A DNA stretch of 41,169 nucleotides, from contig CAJUBC010000015.1 of NCBI GenBank assembly GCA_910584545.1, positions 1-41,169 of the forward strand. Reading direction: 5' to 3'. Under the pieces are notes generated by a model. The model searched no databases and was not told the origin of the DNA. It saw only the letters and a list, made by a program, of their open reading frames with translations. Source of the stretch: an uncultured Muribaculaceae bacterium (GTDB lineage: Bacteria; Bacteroidota; Bacteroidia; Bacteroidales; Muribaculaceae). This document shows, piece by piece, positions 16,212-25,091 of this stretch (its first letter is position 1; the number at the start of each line of letters is the position of its first letter). Position numbers and translations under genes: made by a program.

Positions 16212-17837
16212 ATGAGCGATATTAAAAATAAAATACTGAAGATATATCCCGACGCGGAATTCGAGGAAGGCGACAGCCTTCTTGTGAATGTCGCGGAAAA
16301 GGACTGGCATGATTTCGCCGCCAGACTTAAGAACGAACTCGCATTCGATGTCCTCTCCGCTGTAGTGGGTGTCGATTGGGAAGATACAATCGGTGTGGTA
16401 TACTACCTCACCTGCACATCGCGTGCATGGGAAATGATCGCTGTCAAGGTGGTTTGCGCCGACCGGGACAACGCTTATATCCATACTGTCAGCGACCTCT
16501 GGCACGTGGCAAATTTCCAGGAGCGTGAAGTTTACGACATGTTCGGCATCAAGTTCATCAATCATCCCGACATGCGCCGATTCTTCCTCCGCAACGACTG
16601 GGTGGGAAATCCCCTCCGCAAGGACTATGACGCTAATCCTAAACTGAATCCCATCCGTCTCGAAGATGAGGTGAACGAGGATGATACCCGCGTCTATACC
16701 CTCGATGAGAACGGCAGCGTCAAGGAAAATCCCAAGAAAGTATTCGAGGATAATGAATATGTGATCAATATCGGTCCCCAGCACCCGTCCACCCACGGCG
16801 TGATGCGTTTCCGCACCTCGCTTGACGGAGAGATGGTGAAGAAGGTCGACGTTGTTTCAGGATACATCCACCGCGGCATCGAGAAGCTTTGCGAAGGTCT
16901 CGGATATCCGCAGCTTCTCCATTTCACCGACAGAATGGACTATATGTCGGCGCACATGAACCGCCATTGTCTCTGTCTCTGCATCGAGAAGGCTCTCGGC
17001 ATCCATGTCCCGGAGAGGGCGGTGGTGATCCGCACCATGATGGACGAGCTCATGCGAATCTCGTCACATCTGCTCAGCTTCGGATGTACGGCGATGGATC
17101 TCGGGGCCACGACAGCGTTCTTCTACGGATTCCGAGAGCGCGAAATGGTGCTCGATATATTCGAGAAGACCTGCGGAGCCCGTATGTCTATGAACTATAA
17201 CGTGATCGGCGGTGTCATGGCCGACCTTCATCCCGATTTCGTGAAGGATGTGAAGGCCCTGATCGACATCATGCCGTCGCGTCTGAAAGAATATCACACG
17301 GTGTTCTCCAAGAACCTCATAGCCCGAAACCGTCTCGTCGGAGTGGGTATGCTCAAGAAGGAGGATGCGATAAACTACGATATCACGGGACCGAGCGGAC
17401 GCGGCTCGGGATGGAGTTGCGACTGCCGCAAGAAGCATCCTTATGCCGCTTACGATCGCGTGGAGTTCGACGAGGTTCTCCTCGACGGATGTGATTCATA
17501 CTCACGCTATATGGTCCGCATGAAGGAGATAGAGCAGAGTTGCCGGATCCTCGCTCAGCTGGTGGACAACATCCCCGAAGGCGACATCCGCGCGCAGGTG
17601 CCCAAGATCCTGAAGCTCCCGGAGGGCCGCTGGTATCAGCAGGTGGAGGCCAGCCGTGGAACTTTCGGCGTATACATCGAGTCGAAAGGGGAGAAGACCC
17701 CTTGGCGCGTTCACTTCCAGAGTCCCTGTTTCAACCTTGTGGGCGTGATGGACCTGACATGCTCCGGCTATATGATCGCCGACCTGATAACCATCGGTGC
17801 CGCTCTTGACTTCGTAATCCCCGACATCGACAGATAA
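16212..17837 (+). CDS. nuoCD: NADH-quinone oxidoreductase fused subunits C and D
   Basis: This single 541-residue chain joins the 30-kDa and 49-kDa complex I subunits. The NuoC part covers about 1-145, with EREVYDMFGIKF at 104-115 and the DWVGNPLRKDY end motif. An acidic linker follows at about 146-181. The NuoD part begins at INIGPQHPSTHGVMRF, whose histidine lines the quinone pocket, and continues with YIHRGIEKL and DRMDYMSAHMN. NuoD helps bind quinone next to N2 of NuoB. Separate nuoC and nuoD are ancestral; the fusion is known from enterobacteria and Bacteroidetes. The hydrogenase-type nickel cysteines are absent from NuoD, as expected for a true complex I subunit. Confidence 0.96.
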   Translation: MSDIKNKILKIYPDAEFEEGDSLLVNVAEKDWHDFAARLKNELAFDVLSAVVGVDWEDTIGVVYYLTCTSRAWEMIAVKVVCADRDNAYIHTVSDLWHVANFQEREVYDMFGIKFINHPDMRRFFLRNDWVGNPLRKDYDANPKLNPIRLEDEVNEDDTRVYTLDENGSVKENPKKVFEDNEYVINIGPQHPSTHGVMRFRTSLDGEMVKKVDVVSGYIHRGIEKLCEGLGYPQLLHFTDRMDYMSAHMNRHCLCLCIEKALGIHVPERAVVIRTMMDELMRISSHLLSFGCTAMDLGATTAFFYGFREREMVLDIFEKTCGARMSMNYNVIGGVMADLHPDFVKDVKALIDIMPSRLKEYHTVFSKNLIARNRLVGVGMLKKEDAINYDITGPSGRGSGWSCDCRKKHPYAAYDRVEFDEVLLDGCDSYSRYMVRMKEIEQSCRILAQLVDNIPEGDIRAQVPKILKLPEGRWYQQVEASRGTFGVYIESKGEKTPWRVHFQSPCFNLVGVMDLTCSGYMIADLITIGAALDFVIPDIDR

Positions 17838-17877
17838 TTAGTTCAAGAATATAACCTAACATTAGAATAAACAATAT

Positions 17878-18957
17878 ATGTTCGACTTCGGAAAATGGAC
17901 CTCGGCCTTCAACGACTGGCTGCTTGGAACGGGAATGGCCGACTGGCTGGCGATTCTCATCGAGTGCGTGCTGATTGGCGTCGGTGTCCTTCTCGTCTAC
18001 ACAGTACTGGCGCTTTTCTATATTCTATACGAGCGTAAACTCTGCGCTTGGTTCCAGTGCCGTCTCGGCCCGATGCGTGTCGGCAAGTGGGGTTTGCTCC
18101 AGGTGTTCGCCGACATGTTCAAGATCCTTATAAAGGAACTTATCTGTCTTAAAGGCACCGACCGCTTCCTGTTCAAGCTTGCCCCCTATCTCGTGATTAC
18201 GTCTTCGGTGGTGATGCTCGCTTGTCTTCCGTGGGGTAACGGTCTACAGATAATTGATTGGAATATAGGTATATTCTTCGTTCTCGCGGTATCTTCGGTC
18301 GGGGTACTCGGTATCTTGCTTGCCGGTTGGTCGTCCAATAATAAGTATACGCTTATCGGTGCCATGCGTAGCGGTGCGCAGATGGTAAGTTATGAACTGT
18401 CGCTTGGTCTGGCCATCATCACTATCTGCGTGCTGGCCGGTACGCTCAATATAAGCGAACTCGTCTGGGCTCAGGAAGATACCTGGTTCATATTCAAAGG
18501 TCATATCCCCGCAATCATCGCATTCATAATTTACGTGATCGCGGCTACAGCTGAGACCAACCGAGGCCCCTTCGACCTTCCCGAGGCTGAGCATGAGCTC
18601 ACCGCCGGCTACCATACGGAGTATTCCGGTATCCATTTCGGGTTCTTCTATCTGGCCGAATACCTCAACCTGTTCATCGTGTCCGGAATCGCGTCGCTGA
18701 TGTTCCTCGGCGGCTGGATGCCTCTCCATATCCCCGGATGGGAGGGCTTCAACGCAGTGATGGATTTTATCCCCTCCCCGATATGGTTCCTGCTTAAAGC
18801 GTTCTTTATCTCGTTCGTGATAATCTGGTTTAAATGGACGTTCCCGCGTGTGCGTATCGACCAGATGCTCTCCTTCGAGTGGAAATACCTTATGCCTTTC
18901 TCTCTGGCCAACCTCGCGCTGATGGCAGTGTTCGTGGCTTATGGATGGCACTTCTAA
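17878..18957 (+). CDS. nuoH: NADH-quinone oxidoreductase subunit H
   Basis: This 359-residue membrane subunit sits at the junction of the peripheral and membrane arms and forms much of the quinone tunnel. About eight transmembrane helices are visible. Family motifs are YERKLCAWFQCRLGPMRVGKWG near 46-67 and the acidic loop ETNRGPFDLPEAEHELTAGY near 222-241, followed by YSGIHFGFFYLAEY. It ends 25 bases before atpD, with no hairpin between, so the ATP synthase genes are transcribed with it. Confidence 0.96.
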   Translation: MFDFGKWTSAFNDWLLGTGMADWLAILIECVLIGVGVLLVYTVLALFYILYERKLCAWFQCRLGPMRVGKWGLLQVFADMFKILIKELICLKGTDRFLFKLAPYLVITSSVVMLACLPWGNGLQIIDWNIGIFFVLAVSSVGVLGILLAGWSSNNKYTLIGAMRSGAQMVSYELSLGLAIITICVLAGTLNISELVWAQEDTWFIFKGHIPAIIAFIIYVIAATAETNRGPFDLPEAEHELTAGYHTEYSGIHFGFFYLAEYLNLFIVSGIASLMFLGGWMPLHIPGWEGFNAVMDFIPSPIWFLLKAFFISFVIIWFKWTFPRVRIDQMLSFEWKYLMPFSLANLALMAVFVAYGWHF

Positions 18958-18982
18958 TAACCGAAAAAATTAAAAAACAGAT

Positions 18983-20485
18983 ATGAGCGAAATTTATGGA
19001 ACGGTGACCCAGGTGATTGGCCCGGTGATCGACGTCTCTTTCGAAGGCGGTAAGGAGAACATTCCGCCCATCTATTCGGCTCTCAAGGTAGAGCGTGACA
19101 ACGGGGAGGAACTGATCCTCGAAGTGGAGCAGCACATCGGCGAGGACATCGTCCGCTGCGTGGCCATGGAAAGTACCGACGGCGTGCGTCGCGGAGTAAA
19201 GGTGAAGAACCTCGAGCGCCCGATAGCCGTGCCGACAGGCAATCAGGTGAAGGGACGTCTTCTCAATGTAATCGGAGACCCCATCGATATGCTCGGCAAG
19301 CTCGATGACGAAAAGCTGCGTTCCATCCATCAGCCCGCCCCCGCCTTCGACGACCTCGCGATCTCGCAGGAGATCCTCTATACCGGTATTAAGGTGATCG
19401 ACTTTCTCGAGCCTTATTCCAAGGGTGGAAAGATCGGTCTGTTCGGCGGTGCCGGCGTGGGTAAGACCGTGCTTATACAGGAGCTCATCAACAATATCGC
19501 CAAGGGCCACGACGGCTTCTCTGTGTTCACCGGTGTCGGCGAGCGTACCCGCGAGGGTAACGACCTTCTCCGGGAGATGATTGAGAGCGGCGTGATCCGA
19601 TATGGTGAAAAGTTCAAGGAGGGCATGGAGAAAGGGGAGTGGAATCTCTCCGATGTCGACCATAAGTCTCTCGGCGATTCCCAGGCCACACTTGTGTTCG
19701 GCCAGATGAACGAGCCGCCGGGCGCTCGTCTCCGCGTGGCGCTTTCCGGTCTTACCGTGGCGGAACAGTTCCGCGATACCGATGGCGGAGGTAAAGAGAT
19801 TCTTCTCTTTATCGACAATATCTTCCGTTTCACACAGGCTGGTTCCGAGGTATCGGCGCTTCTCGGACGAATGCCCTCAGCCGTGGGTTATCAGCCTACG
19901 CTTTCTTCGGAGATGGGTGCGCTTCAGGAGCGAATCACTTCGACCAAGCAGGGATCCATCACGTCGGTACAGGCAATCTATGTGCCGGCTGATGACCTTA
20001 CAGACCCTGCGCCTGCCACCACCTTCAGCTTCCTCGATGCGACAACAGTGCTAAACCGTAAGATATCGGAGCTTGGTATCTATCCCGCCGTTGACCCGCT
20101 CGACTCAACCTCGCGTATCCTCGACCCGAACATTGTTGGAGAAGACCATTATAACACCGCGCAGGCTGTCAAGCAGCTTCTTCAGAAATACAACGAACTT
20201 CAGGATATCATCGCCATCCTCGGTGTCGATGAGCTCTCCGATGAGGACAAGCAGGTAGTGGCCCGTGCACGCCGCGCGCAGCGCTTCCTCTCCCAGCCAT
20301 TCTTCGTGGCTACCCAGTTCACCGGTCTACCCGGTGTGATGGTGCCTCTGGCAGAGACCATCAGGGGATTCAAAATGATTCTTAACGGAGAACTTGACCA
20401 TCTTCCCGAGCAGGCGTTCCTCAATGTCGGCACAATCGACGAGGCCATCGCCAAGGGCAACGAGATGCTCAAGGACTTGAAGTGA
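18983..20485 (+). CDS. atpD: F1 ATP synthase subunit beta
   Basis: This is the catalytic subunit of F1, 500 residues. The Walker A motif GGAGVGKT is at 155-162, GERTREGNDL near 186, Walker B LLFIDNIFRF near 272, and the regulatory loop reads DELSDED instead of DELSEED. Relative to E. coli there is an insertion of about 27 residues at roughly 204-231 (RYGEKFKEGMEKGEW onward) before the conserved FGQMNEPPGA; I believe this insert is usual in Bacteroidetes. It is the first gene of the inserted ATP synthase block. Beta and epsilon preceding the Fo genes is a phylum-typical permutation of the E. coli order. Confidence 0.97.
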   Translation: MSEIYGTVTQVIGPVIDVSFEGGKENIPPIYSALKVERDNGEELILEVEQHIGEDIVRCVAMESTDGVRRGVKVKNLERPIAVPTGNQVKGRLLNVIGDPIDMLGKLDDEKLRSIHQPAPAFDDLAISQEILYTGIKVIDFLEPYSKGGKIGLFGGAGVGKTVLIQELINNIAKGHDGFSVFTGVGERTREGNDLLREMIESGVIRYGEKFKEGMEKGEWNLSDVDHKSLGDSQATLVFGQMNEPPGARLRVALSGLTVAEQFRDTDGGGKEILLFIDNIFRFTQAGSEVSALLGRMPSAVGYQPTLSSEMGALQERITSTKQGSITSVQAIYVPADDLTDPAPATTFSFLDATTVLNRKISELGIYPAVDPLDSTSRILDPNIVGEDHYNTAQAVKQLLQKYNELQDIIAILGVDELSDEDKQVVARARRAQRFLSQPFFVATQFTGLPGVMVPLAETIRGFKMILNGELDHLPEQAFLNVGTIDEAIAKGNEMLKDLK

Positions 20486-20503
20486 AAATAAAACAGAATA
20501 AAG

Positions 20504-20740
20504 ATGACATTAGAAATAATTTCGGCTCATGAAGTGACTTTCTCCGGTGAGGTCACGTCTGTAACCCTCCCCGGACAACTGGGTTCCTTCACCGTGCTAA
20601 AGGACCACGCGCCGATCATATCGGTGCTCGTCAGGGGTCGCCTCAAGTATGTGACCGAAGCCGGCGGCGAGGATTACATCGACATTGCCGGTGGTCTTGC
20701 CGACGTGAACCATAACAAGATTTCAGTGTGCATCTATTAA
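20504..20740 (+). CDS. atpC: F1 ATP synthase subunit epsilon, short form
   Basis: At 78 residues this contains only the N-terminal beta-sandwich of epsilon (MTLEIISAHEVTFSGEV, GSFTVLKDHAP). The C-terminal two-helix domain, which in E. coli and Bacillus inhibits ATP hydrolysis by inserting into F1, is absent. The gene ends cleanly before atpB, so this is not a truncation by frameshift. Short epsilon subunits are known from several Bacteroidetes. Any control of ATP hydrolysis must use another route. Confidence 0.93.
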   Translation: MTLEIISAHEVTFSGEVTSVTLPGQLGSFTVLKDHAPIISVLVRGRLKYVTEAGGEDYIDIAGGLADVNHNKISVCIY

Positions 20741-20751
20741 GAACCGTTACA

Positions 20752-22107
20752 ATGATGTCGAAAAGAATATCCATATTGGCGTTTCTGCTGACCCTCCTGG
20801 CCGTGTTGCCCGGGAAATGCCTGGCATCGGACGGCGGGGGAGAGAAAAAGGACATAGATGTGAAGGAAATAATTTTCGAGCATCTCGGTGACGGCTATGG
20901 CTGGGAAGTCCCTTTCAGCCACACCTGCAGGATGCCCCTTCCTTGCATCGTCCGTTCGCAGGACGGCCATTGGTTCTGTTTCAGTTCCGCCGGCCTTACC
21001 GCGATCAAGGATGAGAAAGGGGAGGACGGCAAGAACCATCACGAATCGGTGCCTGTGGTCAAGGTATGCGAGCGAGACGGCAGGCAGTACAGCTTCGTTA
21101 TCGCCCATGTCAGCAGCCACAAGGACAAGCTGGTTGAGATCTTCCCCCTCTCGGAGGAGGATATGGGCATTGTCGACACCGCCCTTGCAAAGGAGCGTGC
21201 CGACAAGGCTTCGGACAACGCTTTTCCTGTTATCGACGGATACGTCCTCGTAGACGGCCAGTATTACCGCGAATACCGTCCTATGGACCTGTCGATAACC
21301 AAGAATGTCGCTGCGATATTCATCGCGGTGATCCTCGTGATCCTCATGGTGATGTCGCTGGTGCGCTTCTACCGCAAGCATGGATTGAAGGCTCCCCGCA
21401 GGGGTATGGGATTCATGGAGCTTCTTGTATCGTTCATCTATTACGACAATATCAAGCCGGCGCTGGGAGACAGTGCCCGCAGATTCGCTCCATACCTCCT
21501 TACGGTGTTCTTTTTCATACTTGTGATGAATCTAACCGGCCTTATCGTGATTTTCCCTGGTGGAGCCAATCTTACAGGTAACATCGCGGTCACTCTCGTG
21601 CTGGCGCTGTGCACGTTCGTAATCACCAACGTACTCGGCACAAAGCATTACTGGAAAGAGATATTCTGGCCGGATGTCCCCCTGCTTCTGAAGTTCCCGC
21701 TTCCGATCATGCAGATGATCGAGGTGTTCGGTATCTTCACCAAGCCCGCCGCACTCTGTGTCCGTCTGTTCGCCAACATGATGGGAGGCCACATGATTGT
21801 CATCACGCTTACGCTCCTGATTTTCATCTTCGCCGCCTTCGGAGCAGCCGTGGCGGGAGCCGCAACCGTGGTTTCGGTTCTGTTCTCTCTGTTCATGCTC
21901 GCGCTCGATGTGCTGGTAAGCTTTATACAGGCATACGTGTTCACGCTTCTTTCCGCTCTCTTCATCGCTATGGCTCAGGAAAAGGGTGAGCATGTGAAGG
22001 CCGGGGAAGGTCACGACCCGCAGGTGGAGAAGAAGGAAGCCGCGGAACTGAAGGGCGAGGAGGAGGCTCTCCACAAACTTGCTGTCGATATTGACATGCA
22101 TAAATAA
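20752..22107 (+). CDS. atpB: Fo ATP synthase subunit a with large extracytoplasmic domain
   Basis: Subunit a forms the two proton half-channels against the c ring. The start at 20752 (12 bases after the atpC stop) gives 451 residues; a GTG in frame at 20728 would overlap atpC. The N-terminus is a signal peptide (to about LPGKCLA). A domain of roughly 150 residues follows (about 27-180), outside the cytoplasmic membrane and containing four cysteines, before the first membrane helix at about 184. The essential arginine is Arg338 in ALCVRLFANMMGGH. E. coli subunit a has about 270 residues, so this is far longer. The C-terminus is a charged Lys/Glu-rich cytoplasmic tail. No atpI gene is present upstream. 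Confidence 0.95.
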   Translation: MMSKRISILAFLLTLLAVLPGKCLASDGGGEKKDIDVKEIIFEHLGDGYGWEVPFSHTCRMPLPCIVRSQDGHWFCFSSAGLTAIKDEKGEDGKNHHESVPVVKVCERDGRQYSFVIAHVSSHKDKLVEIFPLSEEDMGIVDTALAKERADKASDNAFPVIDGYVLVDGQYYREYRPMDLSITKNVAAIFIAVILVILMVMSLVRFYRKHGLKAPRRGMGFMELLVSFIYYDNIKPALGDSARRFAPYLLTVFFFILVMNLTGLIVIFPGGANLTGNIAVTLVLALCTFVITNVLGTKHYWKEIFWPDVPLLLKFPLPIMQMIEVFGIFTKPAALCVRLFANMMGGHMIVITLTLLIFIFAAFGAAVAGAATVVSVLFSLFMLALDVLVSFIQAYVFTLLSALFIAMAQEKGEHVKAGEGHDPQVEKKEAAELKGEEEALHKLAVDIDMHK

Positions 22108-22152
22108 TTGGAATAAACAAAATCAAAAATAACAATTAAAAAGATCTGAATT

Positions 22153-22410
22153 ATGTTATCAACAATCTTATCAGAAGTGATGAGCTTGCAGCCTCTCGCT
22201 GCACTCGGAGCCGCCTTAGGCGCAGGTATCGCAGCAATAGCAGCAGGACTCGGCATCGGCCGCATCGGTTCTTCAGCAATGGAGGCCATCGCCCGTCAGC
22301 CTGAAGCGGCTGGCGACATCCGAAGCAACATGATTGTGATCGCAGCCCTCATCGAGGGTGTGGCTCTGTTCGCAGTGATTGTTTCCGCACTCGCTATCTT
22401 CATCAAGTAA
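22153..22410 (+). CDS. atpE: Fo ATP synthase subunit c, proton-type
   Basis: This 85-residue hairpin of two membrane helices joins through the polar loop ARQPEAAGDIR (about 47-57). The ion-binding carboxylate is Glu68 in ALIEGVALF. In sodium-type rings a Gln in helix 1 and a Ser or Thr just after the Glu coordinate the ion. Here the equivalent positions are Ile35 and Gly69, so a proton ring is predicted. The gene lies between atpB and atpF in the usual Fo order, with AT-rich gaps of 45 and 34 bases. Confidence 0.96.
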   Translation: MLSTILSEVMSLQPLAALGAALGAGIAAIAAGLGIGRIGSSAMEAIARQPEAAGDIRSNMIVIAALIEGVALFAVIVSALAIFIK

Positions 22411-22444
22411 GCGAGGCCGTTTTTAATCCAAGAATAAATCAACA

Positions 22445-22939
22445 ATGGAATTATTCACGCCCGAATTTGGCTTGGTGTTCTGGATGTTCGTTGCGTTCAT
22501 CCTCCTCTTCCTTGTCCTTGCGAAGTGGGGCTGGCCGGTGATCATCAAGATGATGGACAAGCGTGCCAGCACCATCGACCGGGGTGTGGAAGATGCGCGT
22601 CAGGCCCGCGAGCAGCTCGACAACGCCCGTGAGGAAGCCCGTAAATACGTGGTGGAGGCACAGGCCAAGCAAGCCGAGATGCTGCGTGAGGCGGCGAAGA
22701 TGAAATCGGACATCATCGAGGAGGCCCGCCGCGAAGCGGCCGAAGCCGCCCGCAGGGAAATGGAGTCGGCTAAAGTCTCCATCGACCAGGCCCGCAAGGA
22801 GGCTGAACTTCAGTTCCGCAACGAAGTGGGTAAGGTGTCGATCGATATCGCCGAGAAAATGGTGCGCACGCGCATGCAGAACGACAAGGCCCAGACAGAG
22901 CTTGTCAACAGACTGTTGGACGAAATAGAGAAGAATTGA
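22445..22939 (+). CDS. atpF: Fo ATP synthase subunit b
   Basis: This 164-residue peripheral-stalk subunit has one N-terminal membrane helix (about 9-28, LVFWMFVAFILLFLVLAKWG) followed by a long, highly charged coiled-coil helix rich in Ala, Glu, Arg and Lys. It dimerises and links Fo to delta and alpha. Only one b gene is present, so a homodimer is expected. It ends four bases before the atpH start. Confidence 0.95.
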   Translation: MELFTPEFGLVFWMFVAFILLFLVLAKWGWPVIIKMMDKRASTIDRGVEDARQAREQLDNAREEARKYVVEAQAKQAEMLREAAKMKSDIIEEARREAAEAARREMESAKVSIDQARKEAELQFRNEVGKVSIDIAEKMVRTRMQNDKAQTELVNRLLDEIEKN

Positions 22940-22943
22940 GACG

Positions 22944-23489
22944 ATGGTGACCGGACTTATTCCCCACAGATATGCCATGGCACTCTATAAGTATGCCATG
23001 GAGACCAAAACCGGCGATAAGGTTTACGAAGAGATGAAACAGGTGGCCGATTCTTTCCGTGCCAACCCGAGTCTCGAGAAAGTGTTGTCGAATCCTTATG
23101 TGAAGAGCGACGACAAGAAACGCGCGCTTCTGGCCGCTGCCGGGAAGAATCCGGGAGATGACTATCGTCGCTTTGTCACTCTGATCATCGACCATCGCCG
23201 CGAGGAATACGCCTATCTCATGGCTCTCGCGTACCGCGACATTTACCGCAAGGAGAACAACATCTCGCAGGTGAGGATCACCACAGCTGTGGAACTCCCC
23301 GCCGGCGAGATGGATAAGCTCCGCGGAGTTGTGGAGCGCTCTGTGAAAGCCGCGAGCCTGGAGTATGAATATATGGTCGACCCTTCCATTATCGGCGGGT
23401 TCGTCATCGACATCGACTCCACAAGAATGGACGCTTCTGTCAGCGGCGAACTTGAACAATTACGTCTTAACCTATTAAGAAGCAATTAG
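22944..23489 (+). CDS. atpH: F1 ATP synthase subunit delta
   Basis: This 181-residue stalk subunit caps the F1 head and binds the b dimer. The N-terminal helical domain starts IPHRYAMALYKYAM. The C-terminal motif DPSIIGGFVIDIDSTRMDASVSGELEQLR is the family signature in two parts. The gene starts four bases after atpF and ends three bases before atpA, so all three are tightly coupled. Confidence 0.95.
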   Translation: MVTGLIPHRYAMALYKYAMETKTGDKVYEEMKQVADSFRANPSLEKVLSNPYVKSDDKKRALLAAAGKNPGDDYRRFVTLIIDHRREEYAYLMALAYRDIYRKENNISQVRITTAVELPAGEMDKLRGVVERSVKAASLEYEYMVDPSIIGGFVIDIDSTRMDASVSGELEQLRLNLLRSN

Positions 23490-23492
23490 GAA

Positions 23493-25082
23493 ATGCTTAA
23501 TCCCAGCGAAATATCAGATGTTTTAAAACAAGAGCTCGAGAACATCAACTCGAAAGTGAAGTTCGAGGAGGTGGGCACCGTGCTTAGCGTCGGCGACGGC
23601 GTGGCACATGTCTATGGCCTCGACAATGTCAGGAGTAACGAGCTCGTGGAGTTTGAGAACGGCGCAAAAGGCGTGGCTCTTAACCTCGAGGAGAGCAACG
23701 TCGGTGTGGTGTTGCTTGATAAGGTGAATTCAGTGACGGAAAACATGTCGGTCCGACGCACGGGAGAAGTTGCTTCCATTCCGGTGGGCGAGGGTTTGTT
23801 AGGCCGTGTGATCAACATGCTCGGCGAGCCGATCGATGGCAAAGGACCGATTGACGGCAAGCGGATTCTTCTTCCTCTCGAACGCAAGGCTCCGGGCGTG
23901 ATTTTCCGTCAGCCGGTGAACCAGCCGCTTCAGACCGGCATCAAGGCCATTGACGCAATGATTCCTATCGGTCGCGGTCAGCGTGAGCTCATAATCGGCG
24001 ACCGTCAGGTGGGTAAGACCGCTATCGCGATCGACACCATTATCAACCAGAAGGAAAATTACGAGAAGGGCAAGCCTGTCTACTGCATCTATGTGGCGAT
24101 CGGCCAGAAGGCGTCGACCGTGGCCTCGATCGTACACACTCTCGAGTCGTACGGCGCGATGCCTTATACGGTGGTCGTGGCTGCGAATGCCTCCGACTCC
24201 GCATCCATGAGGTACTACGCTCCTTTCGCAGGCGTGGCAATAGGCGAGTACTTCCGCGACTCAGGCCGCGACGCGCTTATCATCTACGATGACCTCTCGA
24301 AGCAGGCAGTGGCTTACCGCGAGATCTCTCTTATCCTCAAGCGTCCTTCGGGCCGTGAGGCTTATCCGGGCGATATCTTCTACCTGCACTCACGTCTGCT
24401 CGAACGCGCCGCCAGAATTATCGGTGACGAGAAAGTGGCCCGCGAGATGAATGACCTCCCGGAGGCCATGAAGCCTATCGTTAAAGGGGGAGGGTCACTC
24501 ACCGCACTCCCCGTCATCGAGACTCAGGCCGGCGACGTGTCGGCTTATATCCCTACCAACGTGATCTCTATCACCGACGGTCAGATTTTCCTCGAGACCG
24601 CTCTCTTCAACCAAGGTATCCGTCCTGCCATCAATGTGGGTATCTCCGTATCGCGTGTCGGTGGCAACGCCCAGATCAAGTGTATGAAGAAAGTGGCCGG
24701 TACTCTGAAGACCGACCAGGCGCAGTTCCGCGAGCTGGAGTCATTCACCAAGTTCGGCGGCGACATCGATCCGGTGACAGCACGCACGATCGACCGCGGA
24801 CGTAAGAACCAGCAGATTCTTGTACAGCCGCAATATCATCCCTGGCCCGTCGAGAACGAGGTGGCCGTGATATATTGCGGAGTGAACGGCCTTCTCACGA
24901 ATGTGCCTATTGATAAGGTCAAGGAATTCGAGCAGCAGCTCATCCAGAGCCTCAAGATGAAATACAACGACGATGTCCTCGGTGTGCTCCGCACCGGCAA
25001 ACTCACTCCCGATGTGGAGGAGAAACTCTCCGCTTGCGCCAAGGAGGTGGTCGACAGGATTGTGTCGTCAACAAATGAATGA
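23493..25082 (+). CDS. atpA: F1 ATP synthase subunit alpha
   Basis: This is the non-catalytic nucleotide-binding subunit of the F1 hexamer, 529 residues. The Walker A motif GDRQVGKT is at 169-176, and the family signature appears as PAINVGISVSRVGG near 380. The N-terminal part (NPSEISDVLKQELENI) is the helix that binds delta. Length and order are normal. The atpG gene follows after nine bases. Confidence 0.97.
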   Translation: MLNPSEISDVLKQELENINSKVKFEEVGTVLSVGDGVAHVYGLDNVRSNELVEFENGAKGVALNLEESNVGVVLLDKVNSVTENMSVRRTGEVASIPVGEGLLGRVINMLGEPIDGKGPIDGKRILLPLERKAPGVIFRQPVNQPLQTGIKAIDAMIPIGRGQRELIIGDRQVGKTAIAIDTIINQKENYEKGKPVYCIYVAIGQKASTVASIVHTLESYGAMPYTVVVAANASDSASMRYYAPFAGVAIGEYFRDSGRDALIIYDDLSKQAVAYREISLILKRPSGREAYPGDIFYLHSRLLERAARIIGDEKVAREMNDLPEAMKPIVKGGGSLTALPVIETQAGDVSAYIPTNVISITDGQIFLETALFNQGIRPAINVGISVSRVGGNAQIKCMKKVAGTLKTDQAQFRELESFTKFGGDIDPVTARTIDRGRKNQQILVQPQYHPWPVENEVAVIYCGVNGLLTNVPIDKVKEFEQQLIQSLKMKYNDDVLGVLRTGKLTPDVEEKLSACAKEVVDRIVSSTNE

Positions 25083-25091
25083 TAGCTGTCT

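Noticed and set aside
20728..20751. GTG start for atpB overlapping the end of atpC
   Set aside because: The ATG at 20752 directly precedes the signal peptide and lies 12 bases after the atpC stop.
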